DNA from: Hydractinia symbiolongicarpus
Lineage: Eukaryota; Cnidaria; Hydrozoa; Anthoathecata; Hydractiniidae
Assembly: GCF_029227915.1 (NCBI RefSeq)
Contig: NC_079875.1
Span: forward strand, 17,603,001 to 17,663,000
DNA length: 60,000 nt
Direction: 5' to 3'
Under the pieces are notes generated by a model. The model ran no database searches, had not been told where the DNA came from, and was given only the letters and a program-made list of their open reading frames with translations. Both the position numbers and the translations under genes were made by a program. Shown here piece by piece: positions 1 through 10,769 of this stretch. Each line of letters begins with the position of its first letter. Position 1 is the first letter of the stretch.

Positions 1-819
1 TTTTTTACTTAAAAAAACCATTAGTCCTCTAAAATTTTCGTTTTAGTCGAGCTAAATGCATCTTCCAACTTTAAACAACTGATGTGACTATTTCAATAAA
101 AGTTTAAACCTTGTTGCTCTGTTATGTATAGCTAGTAGACACATCATCACACTTGTGCAAAGATTTTCCTGTTTATTCTCTGTACTTCCAAACACAGGAA
201 TAACATTGGTGATAAAAAATTATGAGAAGCAAATTTAGGATTTCTGACGTGGTTTTCAACTTGCATGTCTAAAAAGAATATGAAAAAGATTTGCAACTAA
301 AATAAAATTATTCAAAAGACATACGTTTAAAGATTTTCTAAAAAGGTACAAACCAAGGGAAAAGATTGTCATACAATATGACATTTTGACGTTCTGTTCA
401 TAAGTGGTGAATATAAAACACTAAAGGTTAGTTATGTGAAGGAGGAGGAAAGGGACCGATCATACCATAGATGTAAAGCCTAAAAATTGCTAAGCAATTT
501 GCCTAATTTAAGGCCCAATGTTAAAACTAGTCTTAAAACACATTAGATGTTTTGCTTATCAAGCTAGCCTTTGGTAAAGTTTATTGTTTCCTCATTGAAA
601 TATAGCACGCTAGCTAGATGTCATAATCTAGGAATTACTCCTTTGTCTCAAAGGGGTACTTGACTTGTAACTTGCAAAAAACTGTTACAAAAACTTAATA
701 AATATAGCGAATTTTGCCAAAATGTGCCAAATTAAATCCACGCTAAACTTAGCAGTTTGACTATAGGCTAAAGTAAATACATGCCAGATTCAAATAGGCT
801 ATTACGAAACCCTTTTTTG

Positions 820-1790
820 TGACGGATGGACAAACGACACTTTGACCTGTCATAAGTTCACTGGTAATATAGAGTTATGAGTCTATATGTGTAATAGTTA
901 ATAAAACGATCCGTGACGGATGGACAAAATAGAAATTGAGAAAAAGGGTAATAGAACATTTTGATTTGTTGCATCTCAGATTCTTAACGGTACATAAAAT
1001 TTGATACTTCTGAAAAAACTTACATATATCAGTAACTCTTTCAAATAATTTTTTCTTTACAAATTTTAAGTTTTTCTGAAATTTATGACTCATTGTTAAG
1101 TGTACTCCAAGCGTGAAGGATAGACGTGACGGATGGGCAGTAAAATGTCACAAAATTAAAAGTATCTTACTATTCGAAAAATCATTTTCGTTATTATAAG
1201 GATGCTTGTGAAAAATATGTTTTAAGTAATTAGTTTCATTTTAAAAATTACGCGTTAGTAATTTCCAAATATTTAAAAGTGTTCATTCGTCACGAAATTC
1301 AAAATTTAAGGATATATGAACTTTGCGTAAAATATTGGCAATTGATAAAATAAAAAAGGGTAGTATAATCATGTAGTATAATCTACTTGTGGATGAAGTG
1401 TTTGCTAATTTTAAATATCTTATTGAATATCTCCATTATAATTGTTCATCCGTCACGGTTAATGAGTAAAATATAAATAAACTACTTCAAAAAAAAAAGT
1501 TTAATTTGGAAACTTCATCTTACAAAAATGTTTTTAAGTCATAAAACAGCATTCATGGAGTCATTGTTTGAAAATTTACAGTAACGGGTATATCTATTTT
1601 TTCGTGATGGATGGACAAAACATCTAAATGTTGATAGAAGTGTTTTAAGAATAACTGTCATTTTTTTATTGAGAATTTTCGTTAAACGGTATAACTGAGA
1701 GATAGTGAAATGATAAATTTAAAGTATAGACTAAAAATCTCTTTAGTTACGGAAACTTTTATCATCAAACTCTGTGATGGATGGACAAGG
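820..1790. repeat. Interspersed GTGACGGATGGACA motif cluster
   Basis: The 14-mer GTGACGGATGGACA, with variants gtgatggatggacaa and gtgacggatgggca, occurs at about 822, 911, 1127, 1604 and 1774. Complementary forms such as tcatccgtcac occur near 1288 and 1446. Spacing is irregular (about 90 to 330 bp) and the DNA between copies is AT-rich and not obviously repeated, so this is neither a plain tandem array nor a microsatellite. The motif reappears near 20.31 kb, in a segment that is an inverted copy of part of this region, so it probably belongs to a dispersed repeat family. Confidence 0.6.
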
Positions 1791-1899
1791 CCGGACCAAT
1801 TTTCTTTAAATTGAATGGAAAAATAAATGCAGAACTCGATGTTACTTTTTATAGTTTGGATTTTAACTGGAGAATCCAGAACAACTCAAATTTTTGGCA

Positions 1900-2125
1900 T
1901 ATGATAAGTGGATTCCTCTAAAAGTTTATTTTCTTGTGTGTCCAATCGTCACACTCATATGAAGCTATCGAGGTACTTCTCGATAGAAAAATATGCTATA
2001 TCATTATTTGGAAGTTGAAATTTGGATATTTTTGTAAAATTTAAGGATCAACCTTATTAAGAAATTAGTTTTAACTAAAAATTTAAAACTTTATTTTTTT
2101 CATGTCTATGTTAACATATTTCGTA
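1900..2125 (+). repeat. Dispersed repeat, copy 1
   Basis: This segment runs from gtggattcctctaaaag to catgtctatgttaacat. Its reverse complement matches 20155-20365 closely, including a shared run around atcgaggtacttctcgatag and the CATGTCTATGTTAACATA end. The two copies lie 18 kb apart in opposite orientation. No coding capacity or terminal inverted repeat is evident, so the family is unassigned. Confidence 0.65.
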
Positions 2126-3882
2126 AAAGGCTTCAAATTTCAATTCATCAATTCAAAAATAGAAAACAAATTGCATTAATGTGAAATTCTAAGGTAACGC
2201 TTTCAACTAAATAAAAAATGATGAATAAACAGCAAATAATTATGAACATTGTAATGACGAAAGCAACACCTGAAAATATCTTAGTTATCCTACTGACCAT
2301 ATGCAATTCAAAATATCGAAATGGTTCCTTACATACGTTATCATGATGCGCTTGAAATGTCTCTGTCTTTTGGATGTCTGATTTTAATTAACTGCTAATT
2401 ACATCTTTTAGTTTACTTAATATTGTAAAACTCTTTTCCAGATTTGTCATTATCTTTATTACACTCAGCCCTGTGATTTTGTGTGTGTATTAAAACGCAA
2501 ACCCAGTTTTTTCGTTCGAAAAAAAAGTTGACTATCTCCTGTTCCTTTTACGCGACACTCTCGGATGAATCTGCGTATACAACGTTAAGAGCGAAAGTAG
2601 ACTTTGAATTTGGTGTTTCATTACACAGATACGTACATAGGCTGTTGTATAAAGTATTCTAAAAATTGCATAGGCACAACTAAAGGCATTTAGCTAGCTA
2701 GCTGTTCATTATTTGTAATATCTATGCTTTTATATTACTACGGCTGGCAGTAAAAGTAGATAGGTGGAACCACTACTAAATTTTAAGATCGTTTAAGGTT
2801 AGCCAGCTGTAAATCTTCAAGCATAAATTTTCAGGATTTCATAAGAGAGACGACACTTGATGGATATTTGTTTTATATAATGAAACTGTTCATGCGGGCC
2901 CTTGAGGAACAGCTTTTTAAAGTTATCTATTTACCAAATTGGAAACCCCTAAACAAAGGAATGGCGAATGCCGCCAAATAAGTGAAACAAGACCAGTCCA
3001 AAATTGTTCAAAAAATAAATTTTCTTTTGTTTAAAATACTTGTTCAATTTTAATAACAAGAAACATGTGAGTACAAGTACCGAAAAGAATATAAGGTAGA
3101 AATGTCTAGCAAAGGCAGCACTATAAAAAATAAGACTCAAAAAATTTTATTGAAAATTGAAATAATGACCTGAAACATGACAGGCATGTTTTAAGGCAGG
3201 TTTGTTAAGCCAAAAGAAATAGCCACCATTATCATAGTTTCAGTGTTCCTGATTTAAGCAGTTTTAAGGGAACCTGATTTTTTGGCAGTATAGCAATTCT
3301 GACAAAAATACATGTGCAAGAAACAGTAAAATCATTTTTTATGATCAGATAGCGTCTTGATAAAATGCATGTCAAAATTTCTCGCAAAATTTATTTCTTC
3401 GAAAACTTTAAATAATCGTGTTTCGCAAATTCGCAAAATTTTCACAATAATAAAAACATTTTCTTTTATCGCTTAGATGGTTCCAGCTGTATATCTGGAG
3501 TGTCTGCTGTCGCTGACTCCCTACATGTCTTCAATGACTGAAATGATTATTCTTTTGATGAATCTGATTAGAACAATTCGATGTGGATGAAGCGCTATTT
3601 CAACTATTTGATAAATAGTTCCAAACTTGTGCTAGAAAAAAGCATTAAGCATCCAAATTTTGGAACAATCTCAGCTCGTTCGCGAAATTAAATTCTCGCA
3701 AATATTTATTCCATTAATGTTTTTTTTTTAACTGGAATTAACTTTAATGATACAGGTTTCCTGAATTTCATGTGTTTTAAAATTTTCGAATTTTGATGTT
3801 TTGACTTTTGGATCATATTCAGCATCATGTAAGTGACAATTTATCACTTACAGAGAAAGGGGACCTGAAGACAAGACATATT

Positions 3883-3919
3883 CAAAAGTCCCAGCTGCAG
3901 TAGCAAGCTGGGACTTTTG
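3883..3919. repeat. 14-bp perfect hairpin
   Basis: Two perfect complementary arms, CAAAAGTCCCAGCT and AGCTGGGACTTTTG, flank a 9-nt loop. It sits about 275 bp upstream of the first ATG of the peptide gene. It could be a transposon end, a transcript hairpin or chance; nothing in the sequence decides. Confidence 0.6.
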
Positions 3920-4194
3920 TAGAAAGAAAAAATAACTACGCAATACATTTTTTTAAATTTAAAAAAACAAAGGCGTAATTTTAAAATAATTAGGCTGGGA
4001 TTAAAATTTAATTAAAACACATTCCAACAAAACACATTGTTTTTAACAATAGAAGCTTGGGGAATTTAAATAGGAGTTATCACAATATGCAATTACACAA
4101 AAGATTTTGAAAAAACAGCAAATATTGAGACCACTTTGTCATTTATCTTTAAGCATTGGCGAGTAGAGGACGTTGTCACTACCTAGAACTAAAG

Positions 4195-6054
4195 ATGTTG
4201 ATTGCACGTGCTTTGATAGTGTTTTTCTGCTTTACCGTTGTGACAAGCTATACCCCCAACCGGCGTAATTTACGCTCTTCGTCATTTCTCAACGATTATG
4301 CGCCGTCCAATGATCAGAAAGAACGGAAAGAACTGTTTCCACAAAGAGATTTATTCCGTTCACACATGGCGGATAATCAGAGATTTAACAACCAAATGAA
4401 GAGAGAGAGGCTGCCGTACTCTTTTGATTTTGTGAGACCTAGATATAGAGCAGTTGAAAATGGTTTTGAACAACGGCGACGTGATTACTTCAAGAGAAAT
4501 TTCCAGTTGCGACGAAGTGATTTTTTAAAACGAGAAATAGATTACCAGAGGTGGTAAGTGTTTACTTTAACATTTATTTTATTTGGTACAAATTTATTTA
4601 GGCCCGCTGACCATGAATTGTGATGGATTGCATTTTTGACATTAACATAATTACCATTTTGTTGACAGACCTATGTTATAATATATGTGATATGTAAAAG
4701 GCCAATTATTATAAAAAAATGGTATATATTGGTTTGATAAGTATTTAATTTCCCCAAGGATTGTTTTCTAATTTGTTTGGGCTCCACATCAATTAAGATA
4801 AAAAGAAAAAAAGTTCTGATATTGTTACGGCCAACCCAATTATAATATTGTTATCTAGTAAATTCTTTACTATCGTATCTCATTTGTTTTTCGTAGTTTT
4901 AATTCATGCAAAGACACTCCAAACCCGACAGGGTAAGTATGATTTCACCATTTCAGCTTCTCGGGAGGTATAAAGTCGCTACCTTGAGAGAATTAATTTT
5001 CGCGTTTTTTGCTCGCATAATATCTGCATAATTTTTCAGGACATTAATTTTGCGAAAGTAAATTCCCGCAAGGATATACACATTTAGTGAAATTTTAACA
5101 TTGACCCTACTTTTTGCTGTGCATATTGCTGCAAGCTATTTATAATAAAAAAAACAATTTTGTTAGCGCTTTATTTGCGTATTCCATTAGAACGAAAGAT
5201 TTATTTTTTTGTACATTTAGAAGAAATTAATTTACGCTAAAAACTGAATTCTAAAAAGCCAAAATTTGTTCCTTGAAAGTACACTGTTCAAGCTATCCGT
5301 GTCACATATCCAAAAGCAGCCAATTCACAATTTAATTTAATTCAATTTTTTTGCACTGTTTAGTTTTGTTATGGTTCATATTTTTAACTTTTTAATTTTT
5401 TGTTTCTAGATGCTGTCAAGCTATATGTGTAAGTACCATTACTGGTGTTGGTCGAACCCTTAAGTTTTGTATCTCAACTCCGCTAAAAAAGAGATTAAGC
5501 TTTGTATATATTGGTTGAAACAAAAATAATAGCACTTGAATAATTCTAGGCCAAAAATGACAAAAATTTCTCAGACAAAAGCAACTACCTGGAAGTTGTC
5601 TTTAAATAAACAAAATTGTACACACAACTTGTGTAAACCTTTGTAAAAATCTTTCTAGCTCTGTCTGCTAAAAAAGCTAGCTAACTGTGGAAAATTACTT
5701 ATTCATCATAATAAATGCTATCCGTTATTATTCATAACTCGTCTTTTGGGCGATCTTTCGACAAAAATCACTTCAACCAGGTTTTGTTCCCCATATACCA
5801 AGCCCCTATTATTAATTTCGTTTTATTTTATTTTTCACGCTACTATGTTCATTGCTTGATTAACGTATCCTCCATGCGGACTGGCATAAAAGCTGAATTT
5901 GTACCCCTTGACCCAAATATTCGCTATATGCAAACATTTTGGTCTTTTAGGATTCCATAAGTGGATTTTTATATGTTCCGCTTATTTTATTTTACCAGAT
6001 AATTTATTTATTAATTTGTTTTGTTTTTAGAAAACCGTTTCCTGTTCGCTATAA
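4195..6054 (+). CDS. Secreted precursor with C-terminal six-cysteine peptide (toxin-like or defence/signalling peptide)
   Basis: Four exons by my model: 4195-4553, 4897-4932, 5410-5428 and 6031-6054. The start chosen is the second in-frame ATG, because it opens a good signal peptide (MLIARALIVFFCFTVVTS); an upstream ATG at 4156 would place a charged stretch before it. A long Arg/Lys-rich propeptide follows, with several dibasic sites, the last being KR about seven residues before the first cysteine. Exon 1 also has a stop overlapping its GTAAGT donor, so an unspliced product would end without cysteines. The 36-, 19- and 24-nt downstream exons join in phase and give a six-cysteine pattern C-x3-C-x8-CC-x3-C-x4-C, then two residues and a stop. 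C-C-CC-C-C spacing is the order seen in inhibitor-cystine-knot peptides, including many venom toxins, but defence or signalling roles are equally possible. Function is not recognised. A degraded paralogue lies near 10.4-10.8 kb. Confidence 0.6.
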
Positions 6055-6214
6055 AATAGCGAAGTGACGAACTGAAATTTAACAGAAAGTTTTTAAACTT
6101 TAGGATGTCATTTTTTTCTGAGTGTGAGTGAAAATGTGTATAATTGATTCCTGGTTTGTGTCGTTAATTATATTTATAATTTTTTTCATGGGATTGTGCT
6201 GTTTAATCTGATGA

Positions 6215-6220
6215 AATAAA
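6215..6220 (+). terminator. Polyadenylation signal of the peptide gene
   Basis: A canonical AATAAA lies 161 bp after the predicted stop at 6054 and is followed by T-rich DNA. This spacing supports the four-exon model ending at 6054 over a single-exon gene ending at 4557. Confidence 0.55.
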
Positions 6221-7309
6221 CATTTGTTGAATATTTATGTTATTAATAGTTCTTTAAATTATTTTCTGTCGGCTGACAGTCAAAGAAAGGACAAAGAAAA
6301 TAGAGATAAACTAGTCAGTGGCGCCAGGGAAAACAAGGTTTGTTTGACAAGGAAATAATTAAAAATGCTTGTAGTTTTTGTGGATCGGGTGTGCGTTTTA
6401 ACCTTTGAGTCAAACGTATTGAGACAAAGTCAATTATAAGCATTAATTAGTATTCAGGGAATTCATAAATTAGTCTTAATTGGAACGCAGATGTTAGAAA
6501 TGTGAAAATCTTAATCTCCTTAAACAATGACGAGTAAAAAAATTCTAAATTGCTGCACTTAATGAAAAAAAAACTTTATTTATTTTCTAACTTCTGACAC
6601 AGAAAAGACTCAAGAATTTCGACTAGTAGTGGCCGACATCTTAGTGGTATAAGAACCGTGTAGTTGTAACAAAATATATCAGTTACATCTGCATCTGTTC
6701 CGAACTAAAGTGCAACAATTAATTTACTAGCAAAACGATTCCGAAAGCTACACCGGACTAAATAACTCTTTCCTAAGGGGAGACATATCCTTGGACCTAG
6801 TGCTGCAGCCACTAACTCTCTAAGGTTAAAGGTAACTTTAAAAAAGCTTCGATGAAGAAAAAAAACATTATAAACCATACACAACAAAACATGCTGATAT
6901 TACAGATGGACAAACAGTTTTAACATTTACTGGTAAAGAAATAATTGACATGTGCAAATGTTCAACCGGAGTTATTGTCGTGGAAGTAGGCGTTTAGCGG
7001 CTTCGAGCATATTTTTTGGCAAAGCGTAGTCGTTGCACCGACCTCGCAAGCTCGATCGCCACTTAGACCTCGGGCGATATTTTGCGGTATAGCCCGGGGT
7101 AATCGGTTATTATTGTATTACTTGTAGCATGTCAGACTGTGAAAATAGCTTCAGGATAAGAGTTGTTTAATTAAAGAGGCTGGAGATGAAATATAACTGA
7201 AAATGACAGAGAAGTTCCCTACATATATTAGATATCCATGATTTATTCGATTATACTTACACTGCTTTTAACTCAAACTGTTTTATAAAATAAACTTCAA
7301 ACCTTTTTA

Positions 7310-7337
7310 ACTAGCTAGCTAGCTAGCTAGCTAGCTA
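7310..7337. repeat. (TAGC)n microsatellite
   Basis: About seven units of the tetranucleotide ctag/tagc in a row. A shorter run of the same tetranucleotide occurs near 2690-2702. Confidence 0.9.
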
Positions 7338-8179
7338 TATCCTCCAAAATTTTGCATAGAAACATGTAAGTTTATTAAACAAAAAGCCTGTGAGCAATGA
7401 CTTTAAAATCTTTTTAAAGGTATTGATTAACTTCTTACGGCTCCTCGTGTTGTCTTTGTACCCTCGTCAGAACAATCTTTAGATTTAATGATATTTAAAA
7501 TACTTTTTAGACTAGAACTTATTTTACCCCCTAAAACTTCATAAACAGACGTCTATGTGGTTCTAAAGTGTGCATAAATTCCTGTACCTTGACCTTTTAA
7601 GTGTTTCGTTTATTACACGCTATTAATCGGAAAACCCAACGGAACTCTTAGTCGCAGGGCTGCAATTTGGAGACAGAATATTTTTGACACCATATATTCC
7701 ATCAATCAAAAAATATATTACGGTTACATCGTAATTCCGTATTTAAAAAAATCCTTGTCAAGAGTCAACCAACTGTTCTTGAGATAACATTGTAATGTTG
7801 TGAAAAATTTGGGAAGGGGAAAGACTGGTACTGTGGACAACGTTAAATGTGTTCGAAGGTTAACTTTTTCTTGGGTGCCTTTTTCTTTTTCAAAGCAGGA
7901 TTCCCCGCAGCCTTCATCTTTTTTTGTCCTCCAAATCCCTGCTAAGATTGTCCTACAAGTATTTGTAACAGCGGCCTATCCAACTAGAAATTTGTCTGTA
8001 AAACGGATACATTTATTTCGCTTTTCCAAGTAATTCATGACTTAATCATTTTTTTCAAGATCTTGTGATTGATCTATCTTGCAACATTTAAACTATGTGG
8101 CTGTTTGTGGCCTTCACAAGGCTGGCTTTAATTGGTGGAAAAAGCTCTAAAGATTTCTCCACTCGAGAGAAAAATGCAG

Positions 8180-8440
8180 TCATATGGAAACTCACCTTTA
8201 TTCAGGTATTCTTACTGCTGACATCAGCATTCTGAGACATTTATATGCTATATCTCAGTGCGCTAGTTAGCACAAGATAACTTCATAAATGTACGCAGGG
8301 GAGAATTACAAAATTATCATATCACCTTAATCAATGATGTGTTGAGAATTACATTAATTAAATATAATTAGATTTGTTACTCTGCGCCAGATTTTTTTGT
8401 CAGTAAGAAGGCTTTTAGTAAACCAAAAATGGCTGTAAGG
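8180..8440 (+). repeat. Local duplication block, copy 1
   Basis: The stretch with gttagcacaagataacttcataaatgtacgca, an AATGATGTGTTG core and a cagtaagaaggcttttagtaaaccaaaa end matches 10180-10375 at a level that is clearly homologous but diverged. At 10375 the block leads straight into the decayed peptide-gene copy; here it leads into unrelated DNA. The block ending in tggctgtaaggaaattccacattg at 8430-8460 recurs once more at 12288-12320. Confidence 0.6.
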
Positions 8441-9089
8441 AAATTCCACATTGTGTCGAAATCTATTTAATTAGCATAAATTACTTCGCGCAACTTTCGC
8501 GAAAACAAAATTCGCGCTAAGGCTGCGAAAACTGTAGTCGTATAGAAAATCACCTTTATTAAGAGATGCTGACATCAGCTATATATAAAAAAAATATTAT
8601 CAAATATTTTCTTTAATGTCCGCCATTTTCAAATATTTAACTCTCGCTATCAGATCACGTGACTATGAGCATTGTTTCATTAAAGGATTCCCGCTAGAGA
8701 TAGAGAAATGTTCCTTCTGGCACAGTCGACGTCGACCAAAGGGAAATTTCCTAAGTCATCTGCCAATAATCGACACAAAATAATATTAAATGATATATAA
8801 TAGTATATTTTCATATTATACAGAATATGAGTAAGGGAAATTCCCTAATTGTACTGCTAGTAACCAACACAAAATCATATGAATATACCAATAACCAACA
8901 CAACACGTAATAATAGTAATATATGCTGACATCAACAAAAATAGAAATATATATGACGTCATCAACGCATAGGTGAAATCATAATATTATATAATATATA
9001 AATGCAAGTCACCAACACATACTCATATTATACAGAATATGAGTAAAGGAAATTCCCTAATTGTCAATTACCAGAGTTCTATCAAATAA

Positions 9090-9251
9090 ATGACTGAATA
9101 TTGCGATGAATGTGGGATTGATCTTGATAAATATGATAGATGCGAGAAGTGTGGACGGAGGTTACTTATATGTGGAAAAATGCTGTGTTGGCAGCATTAT
9201 ATGATGTATATATCGTATAACGGAGGTTATTGCAAATGTAAAAATCCTTAG
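9090..9251 (+). CDS. Small zinc-ribbon-like protein inside the TIR element (53 aa)
   Basis: ATG at 9090, stop at 9249-9251. This short reading frame encodes CxxC pairs: CDEC near residue 5, CEKC near residue 18, and further cysteines with CKC near the end. It resembles a double zinc ribbon and has a basic middle (CGRRLL). It sits 70 bp ahead of the next ORF in the same element and on the same strand, so the two may be co-expressed. I do not recognise a family. A nucleic-acid-binding accessory protein of the element is a reasonable guess. Confidence 0.4.
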   Translation: MTEYCDECGIDLDKYDRCEKCGRRLLICGKMLCWQHYMMYISYNGGYCKCKNP

Positions 9252-9321
9252 TTGGGCCCTGGTTATTATAATAAAAGGATGTTCAAATTCTATAAAGAAC
9301 CAACAGTACTTGATATTAACG

Positions 9322-9603
9322 ATGTTAAAAATTGAAAACATCGTAATCAGCGATCCCATCCAAGCCAACAAGGGTAAGGATGAGCGATTTGTGATCGGTT
9401 ATAAATATGACAACAACATATCATCGTTGCTAGTCATAACACCAAAGGGATTATATAGCAATGGTGCATCCAGATATGACGATGGATCTTCGCTTACCAT
9501 GGCACTTGACATACATCAAAATCCTGAATGGCTGGAAAAATTTAAGTGTATCCTGGACAGGATACAGCAATTGTATGGTAGTGAGTTAGTTATTGGTGTA
9601 TGA
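9322..9603 (+). CDS. Possible viral-type ssDNA-binding protein (DUF5871-like) in the TIR element
   Basis: ATG at 9322, 93 codons, stop at 9601-9603; the frame is open a little further upstream but only from a TTG. The protein has a beta-rich start, a VITPKGLYSNGASRYD segment, then an SLTMALDIHQNPEWLEKF stretch followed by a helix. The order 'LxxxTPK, short beta, leucine-rich strand, then a xNPxxxxFxxxL helix' recalls the small single-stranded-DNA-binding proteins of large and Polinton-like DNA viruses (DUF5871 type). The resemblance is from memory of the motif, not from a search. The frame is intact, and base composition is slightly less AT-rich than its flanks. It could also be an unrelated element protein. 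Confidence 0.4.
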   Translation: MLKIENIVISDPIQANKGKDERFVIGYKYDNNISSLLVITPKGLYSNGASRYDDGSSLTMALDIHQNPEWLEKFKCILDRIQQLYGSELVIGV

Positions 9604-9805
9604 TATCATTTAATACGAGTTTGTGTTAGTTATTGGCATTTATATATCATTTAATATTATTTTGTGTTGATTATTGGCAGATGACTTAGGGAATTTCCCT
9701 TTGGTCGACGTCGACTGTGCCAGAAGGAACATTTCTCTATCTCTCCGCTGCTGACATCAGCATGCTTGGATCATCATTCGCTATAGACCATCGCAATATA
9801 TTTAA

Positions 9806-10011
9806 CTAGTCGTTAGCCCGTGGAAAAATCCACGGGTTCGCCCGTTCTTTTTATACCGCATTGCGTGCGTCTTGCTACTTGCGCCGCTAAGCTACCATTT
9901 TGCGTGACAGACGAAGGATTGCACATTTTAAAACTTTCGTGTTTCCGTTACGGGACACGGCTTTCGCGGACACACAGACAGACAGACGGAATACGGCTAT
10001 TATTAAAGAGA
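9806..10011 (-). mobile_element. Non-autonomous Helitron-like copy 1
   Basis: Read on the minus strand it starts TCTCTTTAATAATAGCCG, passes through a CTGTCTGTCTG simple repeat, and ends with a terminal hairpin (CCCGTGG / CCACGGG with an AT-rich loop) about 11 nt before the 3' terminus CTAG. It lies between A and T with no target duplication. TC start, CTRR end, subterminal hairpin and A|T insertion are the hallmarks of Helitrons. No Rep/helicase is encoded. Confidence 0.75.
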
Positions 10012-10375
10012 TAGTACAGTTAGAATCTCTATTTGATGCTGTCAAACATATTTTTGTGTCCCCTTTTGACATAACTTTATATATGCCATTTTTTAGCTAC
10101 ATATCTGCTCTTCTCTTGCACATTTATTGTTTTCCCTGTACAAAATAACTGAAGAAATACTTATTAGAAATGGACTACGCTTGTTAGCACGAGATAAGTT
10201 CATAAATGTACGCACGGGAATTTCAAAATTAGCATACCATCTTAAACAATGATGTGTTGGGAATTAAAGTGTGGATAATGACATTGTAATTTCATTTAAT
10301 AGCGTTAAAATCTAAATAAATTGAGACTGTTTTGTCTCTGTTTTCTATCAGTGAGGACGTTTTTGTTAAACCAAA

Positions 10376-10769
10376 ATGTTTATTGTACAAGTCTTAACTT
10401 TGCGCTGCTCTTTTGCTCACTTTTTGCCGCAAGATCCAACAGGTCGTTATGGAAGACACGCTCCTTTATATTCGAACGATTATGTAGAGTTAAAAGGACA
10501 AAAGAGAACAGCATCAAAAACAAGCACTACAAATGGCGGATAATCAGAAATGGAACAAACTTTATAACCATATGGATGATATTTATTTTCTTGAAACCAT
10601 GGATGAAGTTCCAAAAAGAAACCTAAATATGCGCCAATTTAAAGACCTGAAACAAGCAAGTAGAAGAGGACAACTGGATTTTGCCGAAGGTAGAGATAAA
10701 GCCGTGAAAAGGGAATTCGAATCACGAAAACATCCTTTATACAAGCGCGAAATGTATCATGGGAAATAG
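10376..10769 (+). pseudogene. Decayed paralogue of the six-cysteine peptide precursor
   Basis: The region matches exon 1 of the gene at 4195 in three pieces lying in different frames. These are an ATG-start piece at 10376, a GRYGRHAPLYSNDY piece corresponding to the propeptide start, and from about 10500 a frame containing MADNQKW, which matches MADNQRF in the first gene. A frameshift near 10490-10500 breaks the frame, and the signal-peptide part seems shifted as well. The C-terminal part ends in a KREM dibasic site and runs into a GTAAGA donor-like site at about 10769, but no equivalents of the cysteine-bearing small exons are visible downstream before the Helitron copies. I read it as a pseudogene; a translated internal ORF (10533-10769) cannot be excluded. 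Confidence 0.6.

Larger units (their letters stand above)
1..4194. other. Non-coding, repeat-rich 5' flank
   Basis: I see no gene here. The few open frames are short, AT-rich and have no codon bias, signal peptide or splice continuation. The stretch carries many copies of a short motif GTGACGGATGGACA, or its complement, near 822, 911, 1127, 1288, 1446, 1604 and 1774, one segment (about 1900-2125) repeated in inverted orientation near 20.15-20.37 kb, and a strong hairpin at 3883-3919. Short TTCGCGAAAATT-like patches at 3370-3440 and 3675-3715 recur at 4990-5060 and 8470-8530 and look like remnants of a dispersed repeat. Confidence 0.6.
6221..8690. other. Non-coding interval with simple repeat
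   Basis: No gene is supported. Open frames here, such as one at 7800-8033 with no ATG start, have no family resemblance. A GC-richer patch lies at about 6990-7110. A tetranucleotide (TAGC)n run lies near 7310-7337. From about 8180 the sequence belongs to the duplicated blocks that recur at 10.1-10.4 and 12.3-12.8 kb. Confidence 0.5.
8696..9744. mobile_element. 1.05-kb TIR element with virus-like cargo (Polinton-like/virophage-like miniature element?)
   Basis: The ends are inverted repeats of about 105 bp (8696-8800 and 9640-9744) with only two mismatches, each starting AGAGATAGAGAAATG. A 5-bp direct repeat CCGCT flanks both sides (8691-8695 and 9745-9749), which fits a target-site duplication. 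Inside are two small ORFs on the + strand (9090-9251 and 9322-9603) and two direct copies, about 210 bp apart, of a unit made of an ACTCATATT/AATATGAGT-type hairpin followed by the palindrome GGGAAATTCCC. No transposase, integrase or polymerase is present, so it should be non-autonomous. Polintons are known for 5'-AG termini and 5-6 bp duplications, which agrees. Assignment to that group is inference. Confidence 0.75.

Noticed and set aside
7800-8033. 77-codon ORF, basic and phenylalanine-rich
   Set aside because: No ATG start, no signal peptide, no splice continuation and no recognisable domain; consistent with chance in AT-rich DNA.
9820-10148. Overlapping ORFs around the CAGACAGACAGA tract
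   Set aside because: They lie across a Helitron-like copy and are stop-poor because of its simple repeat; the same sequence recurs in other copies without a kept frame.
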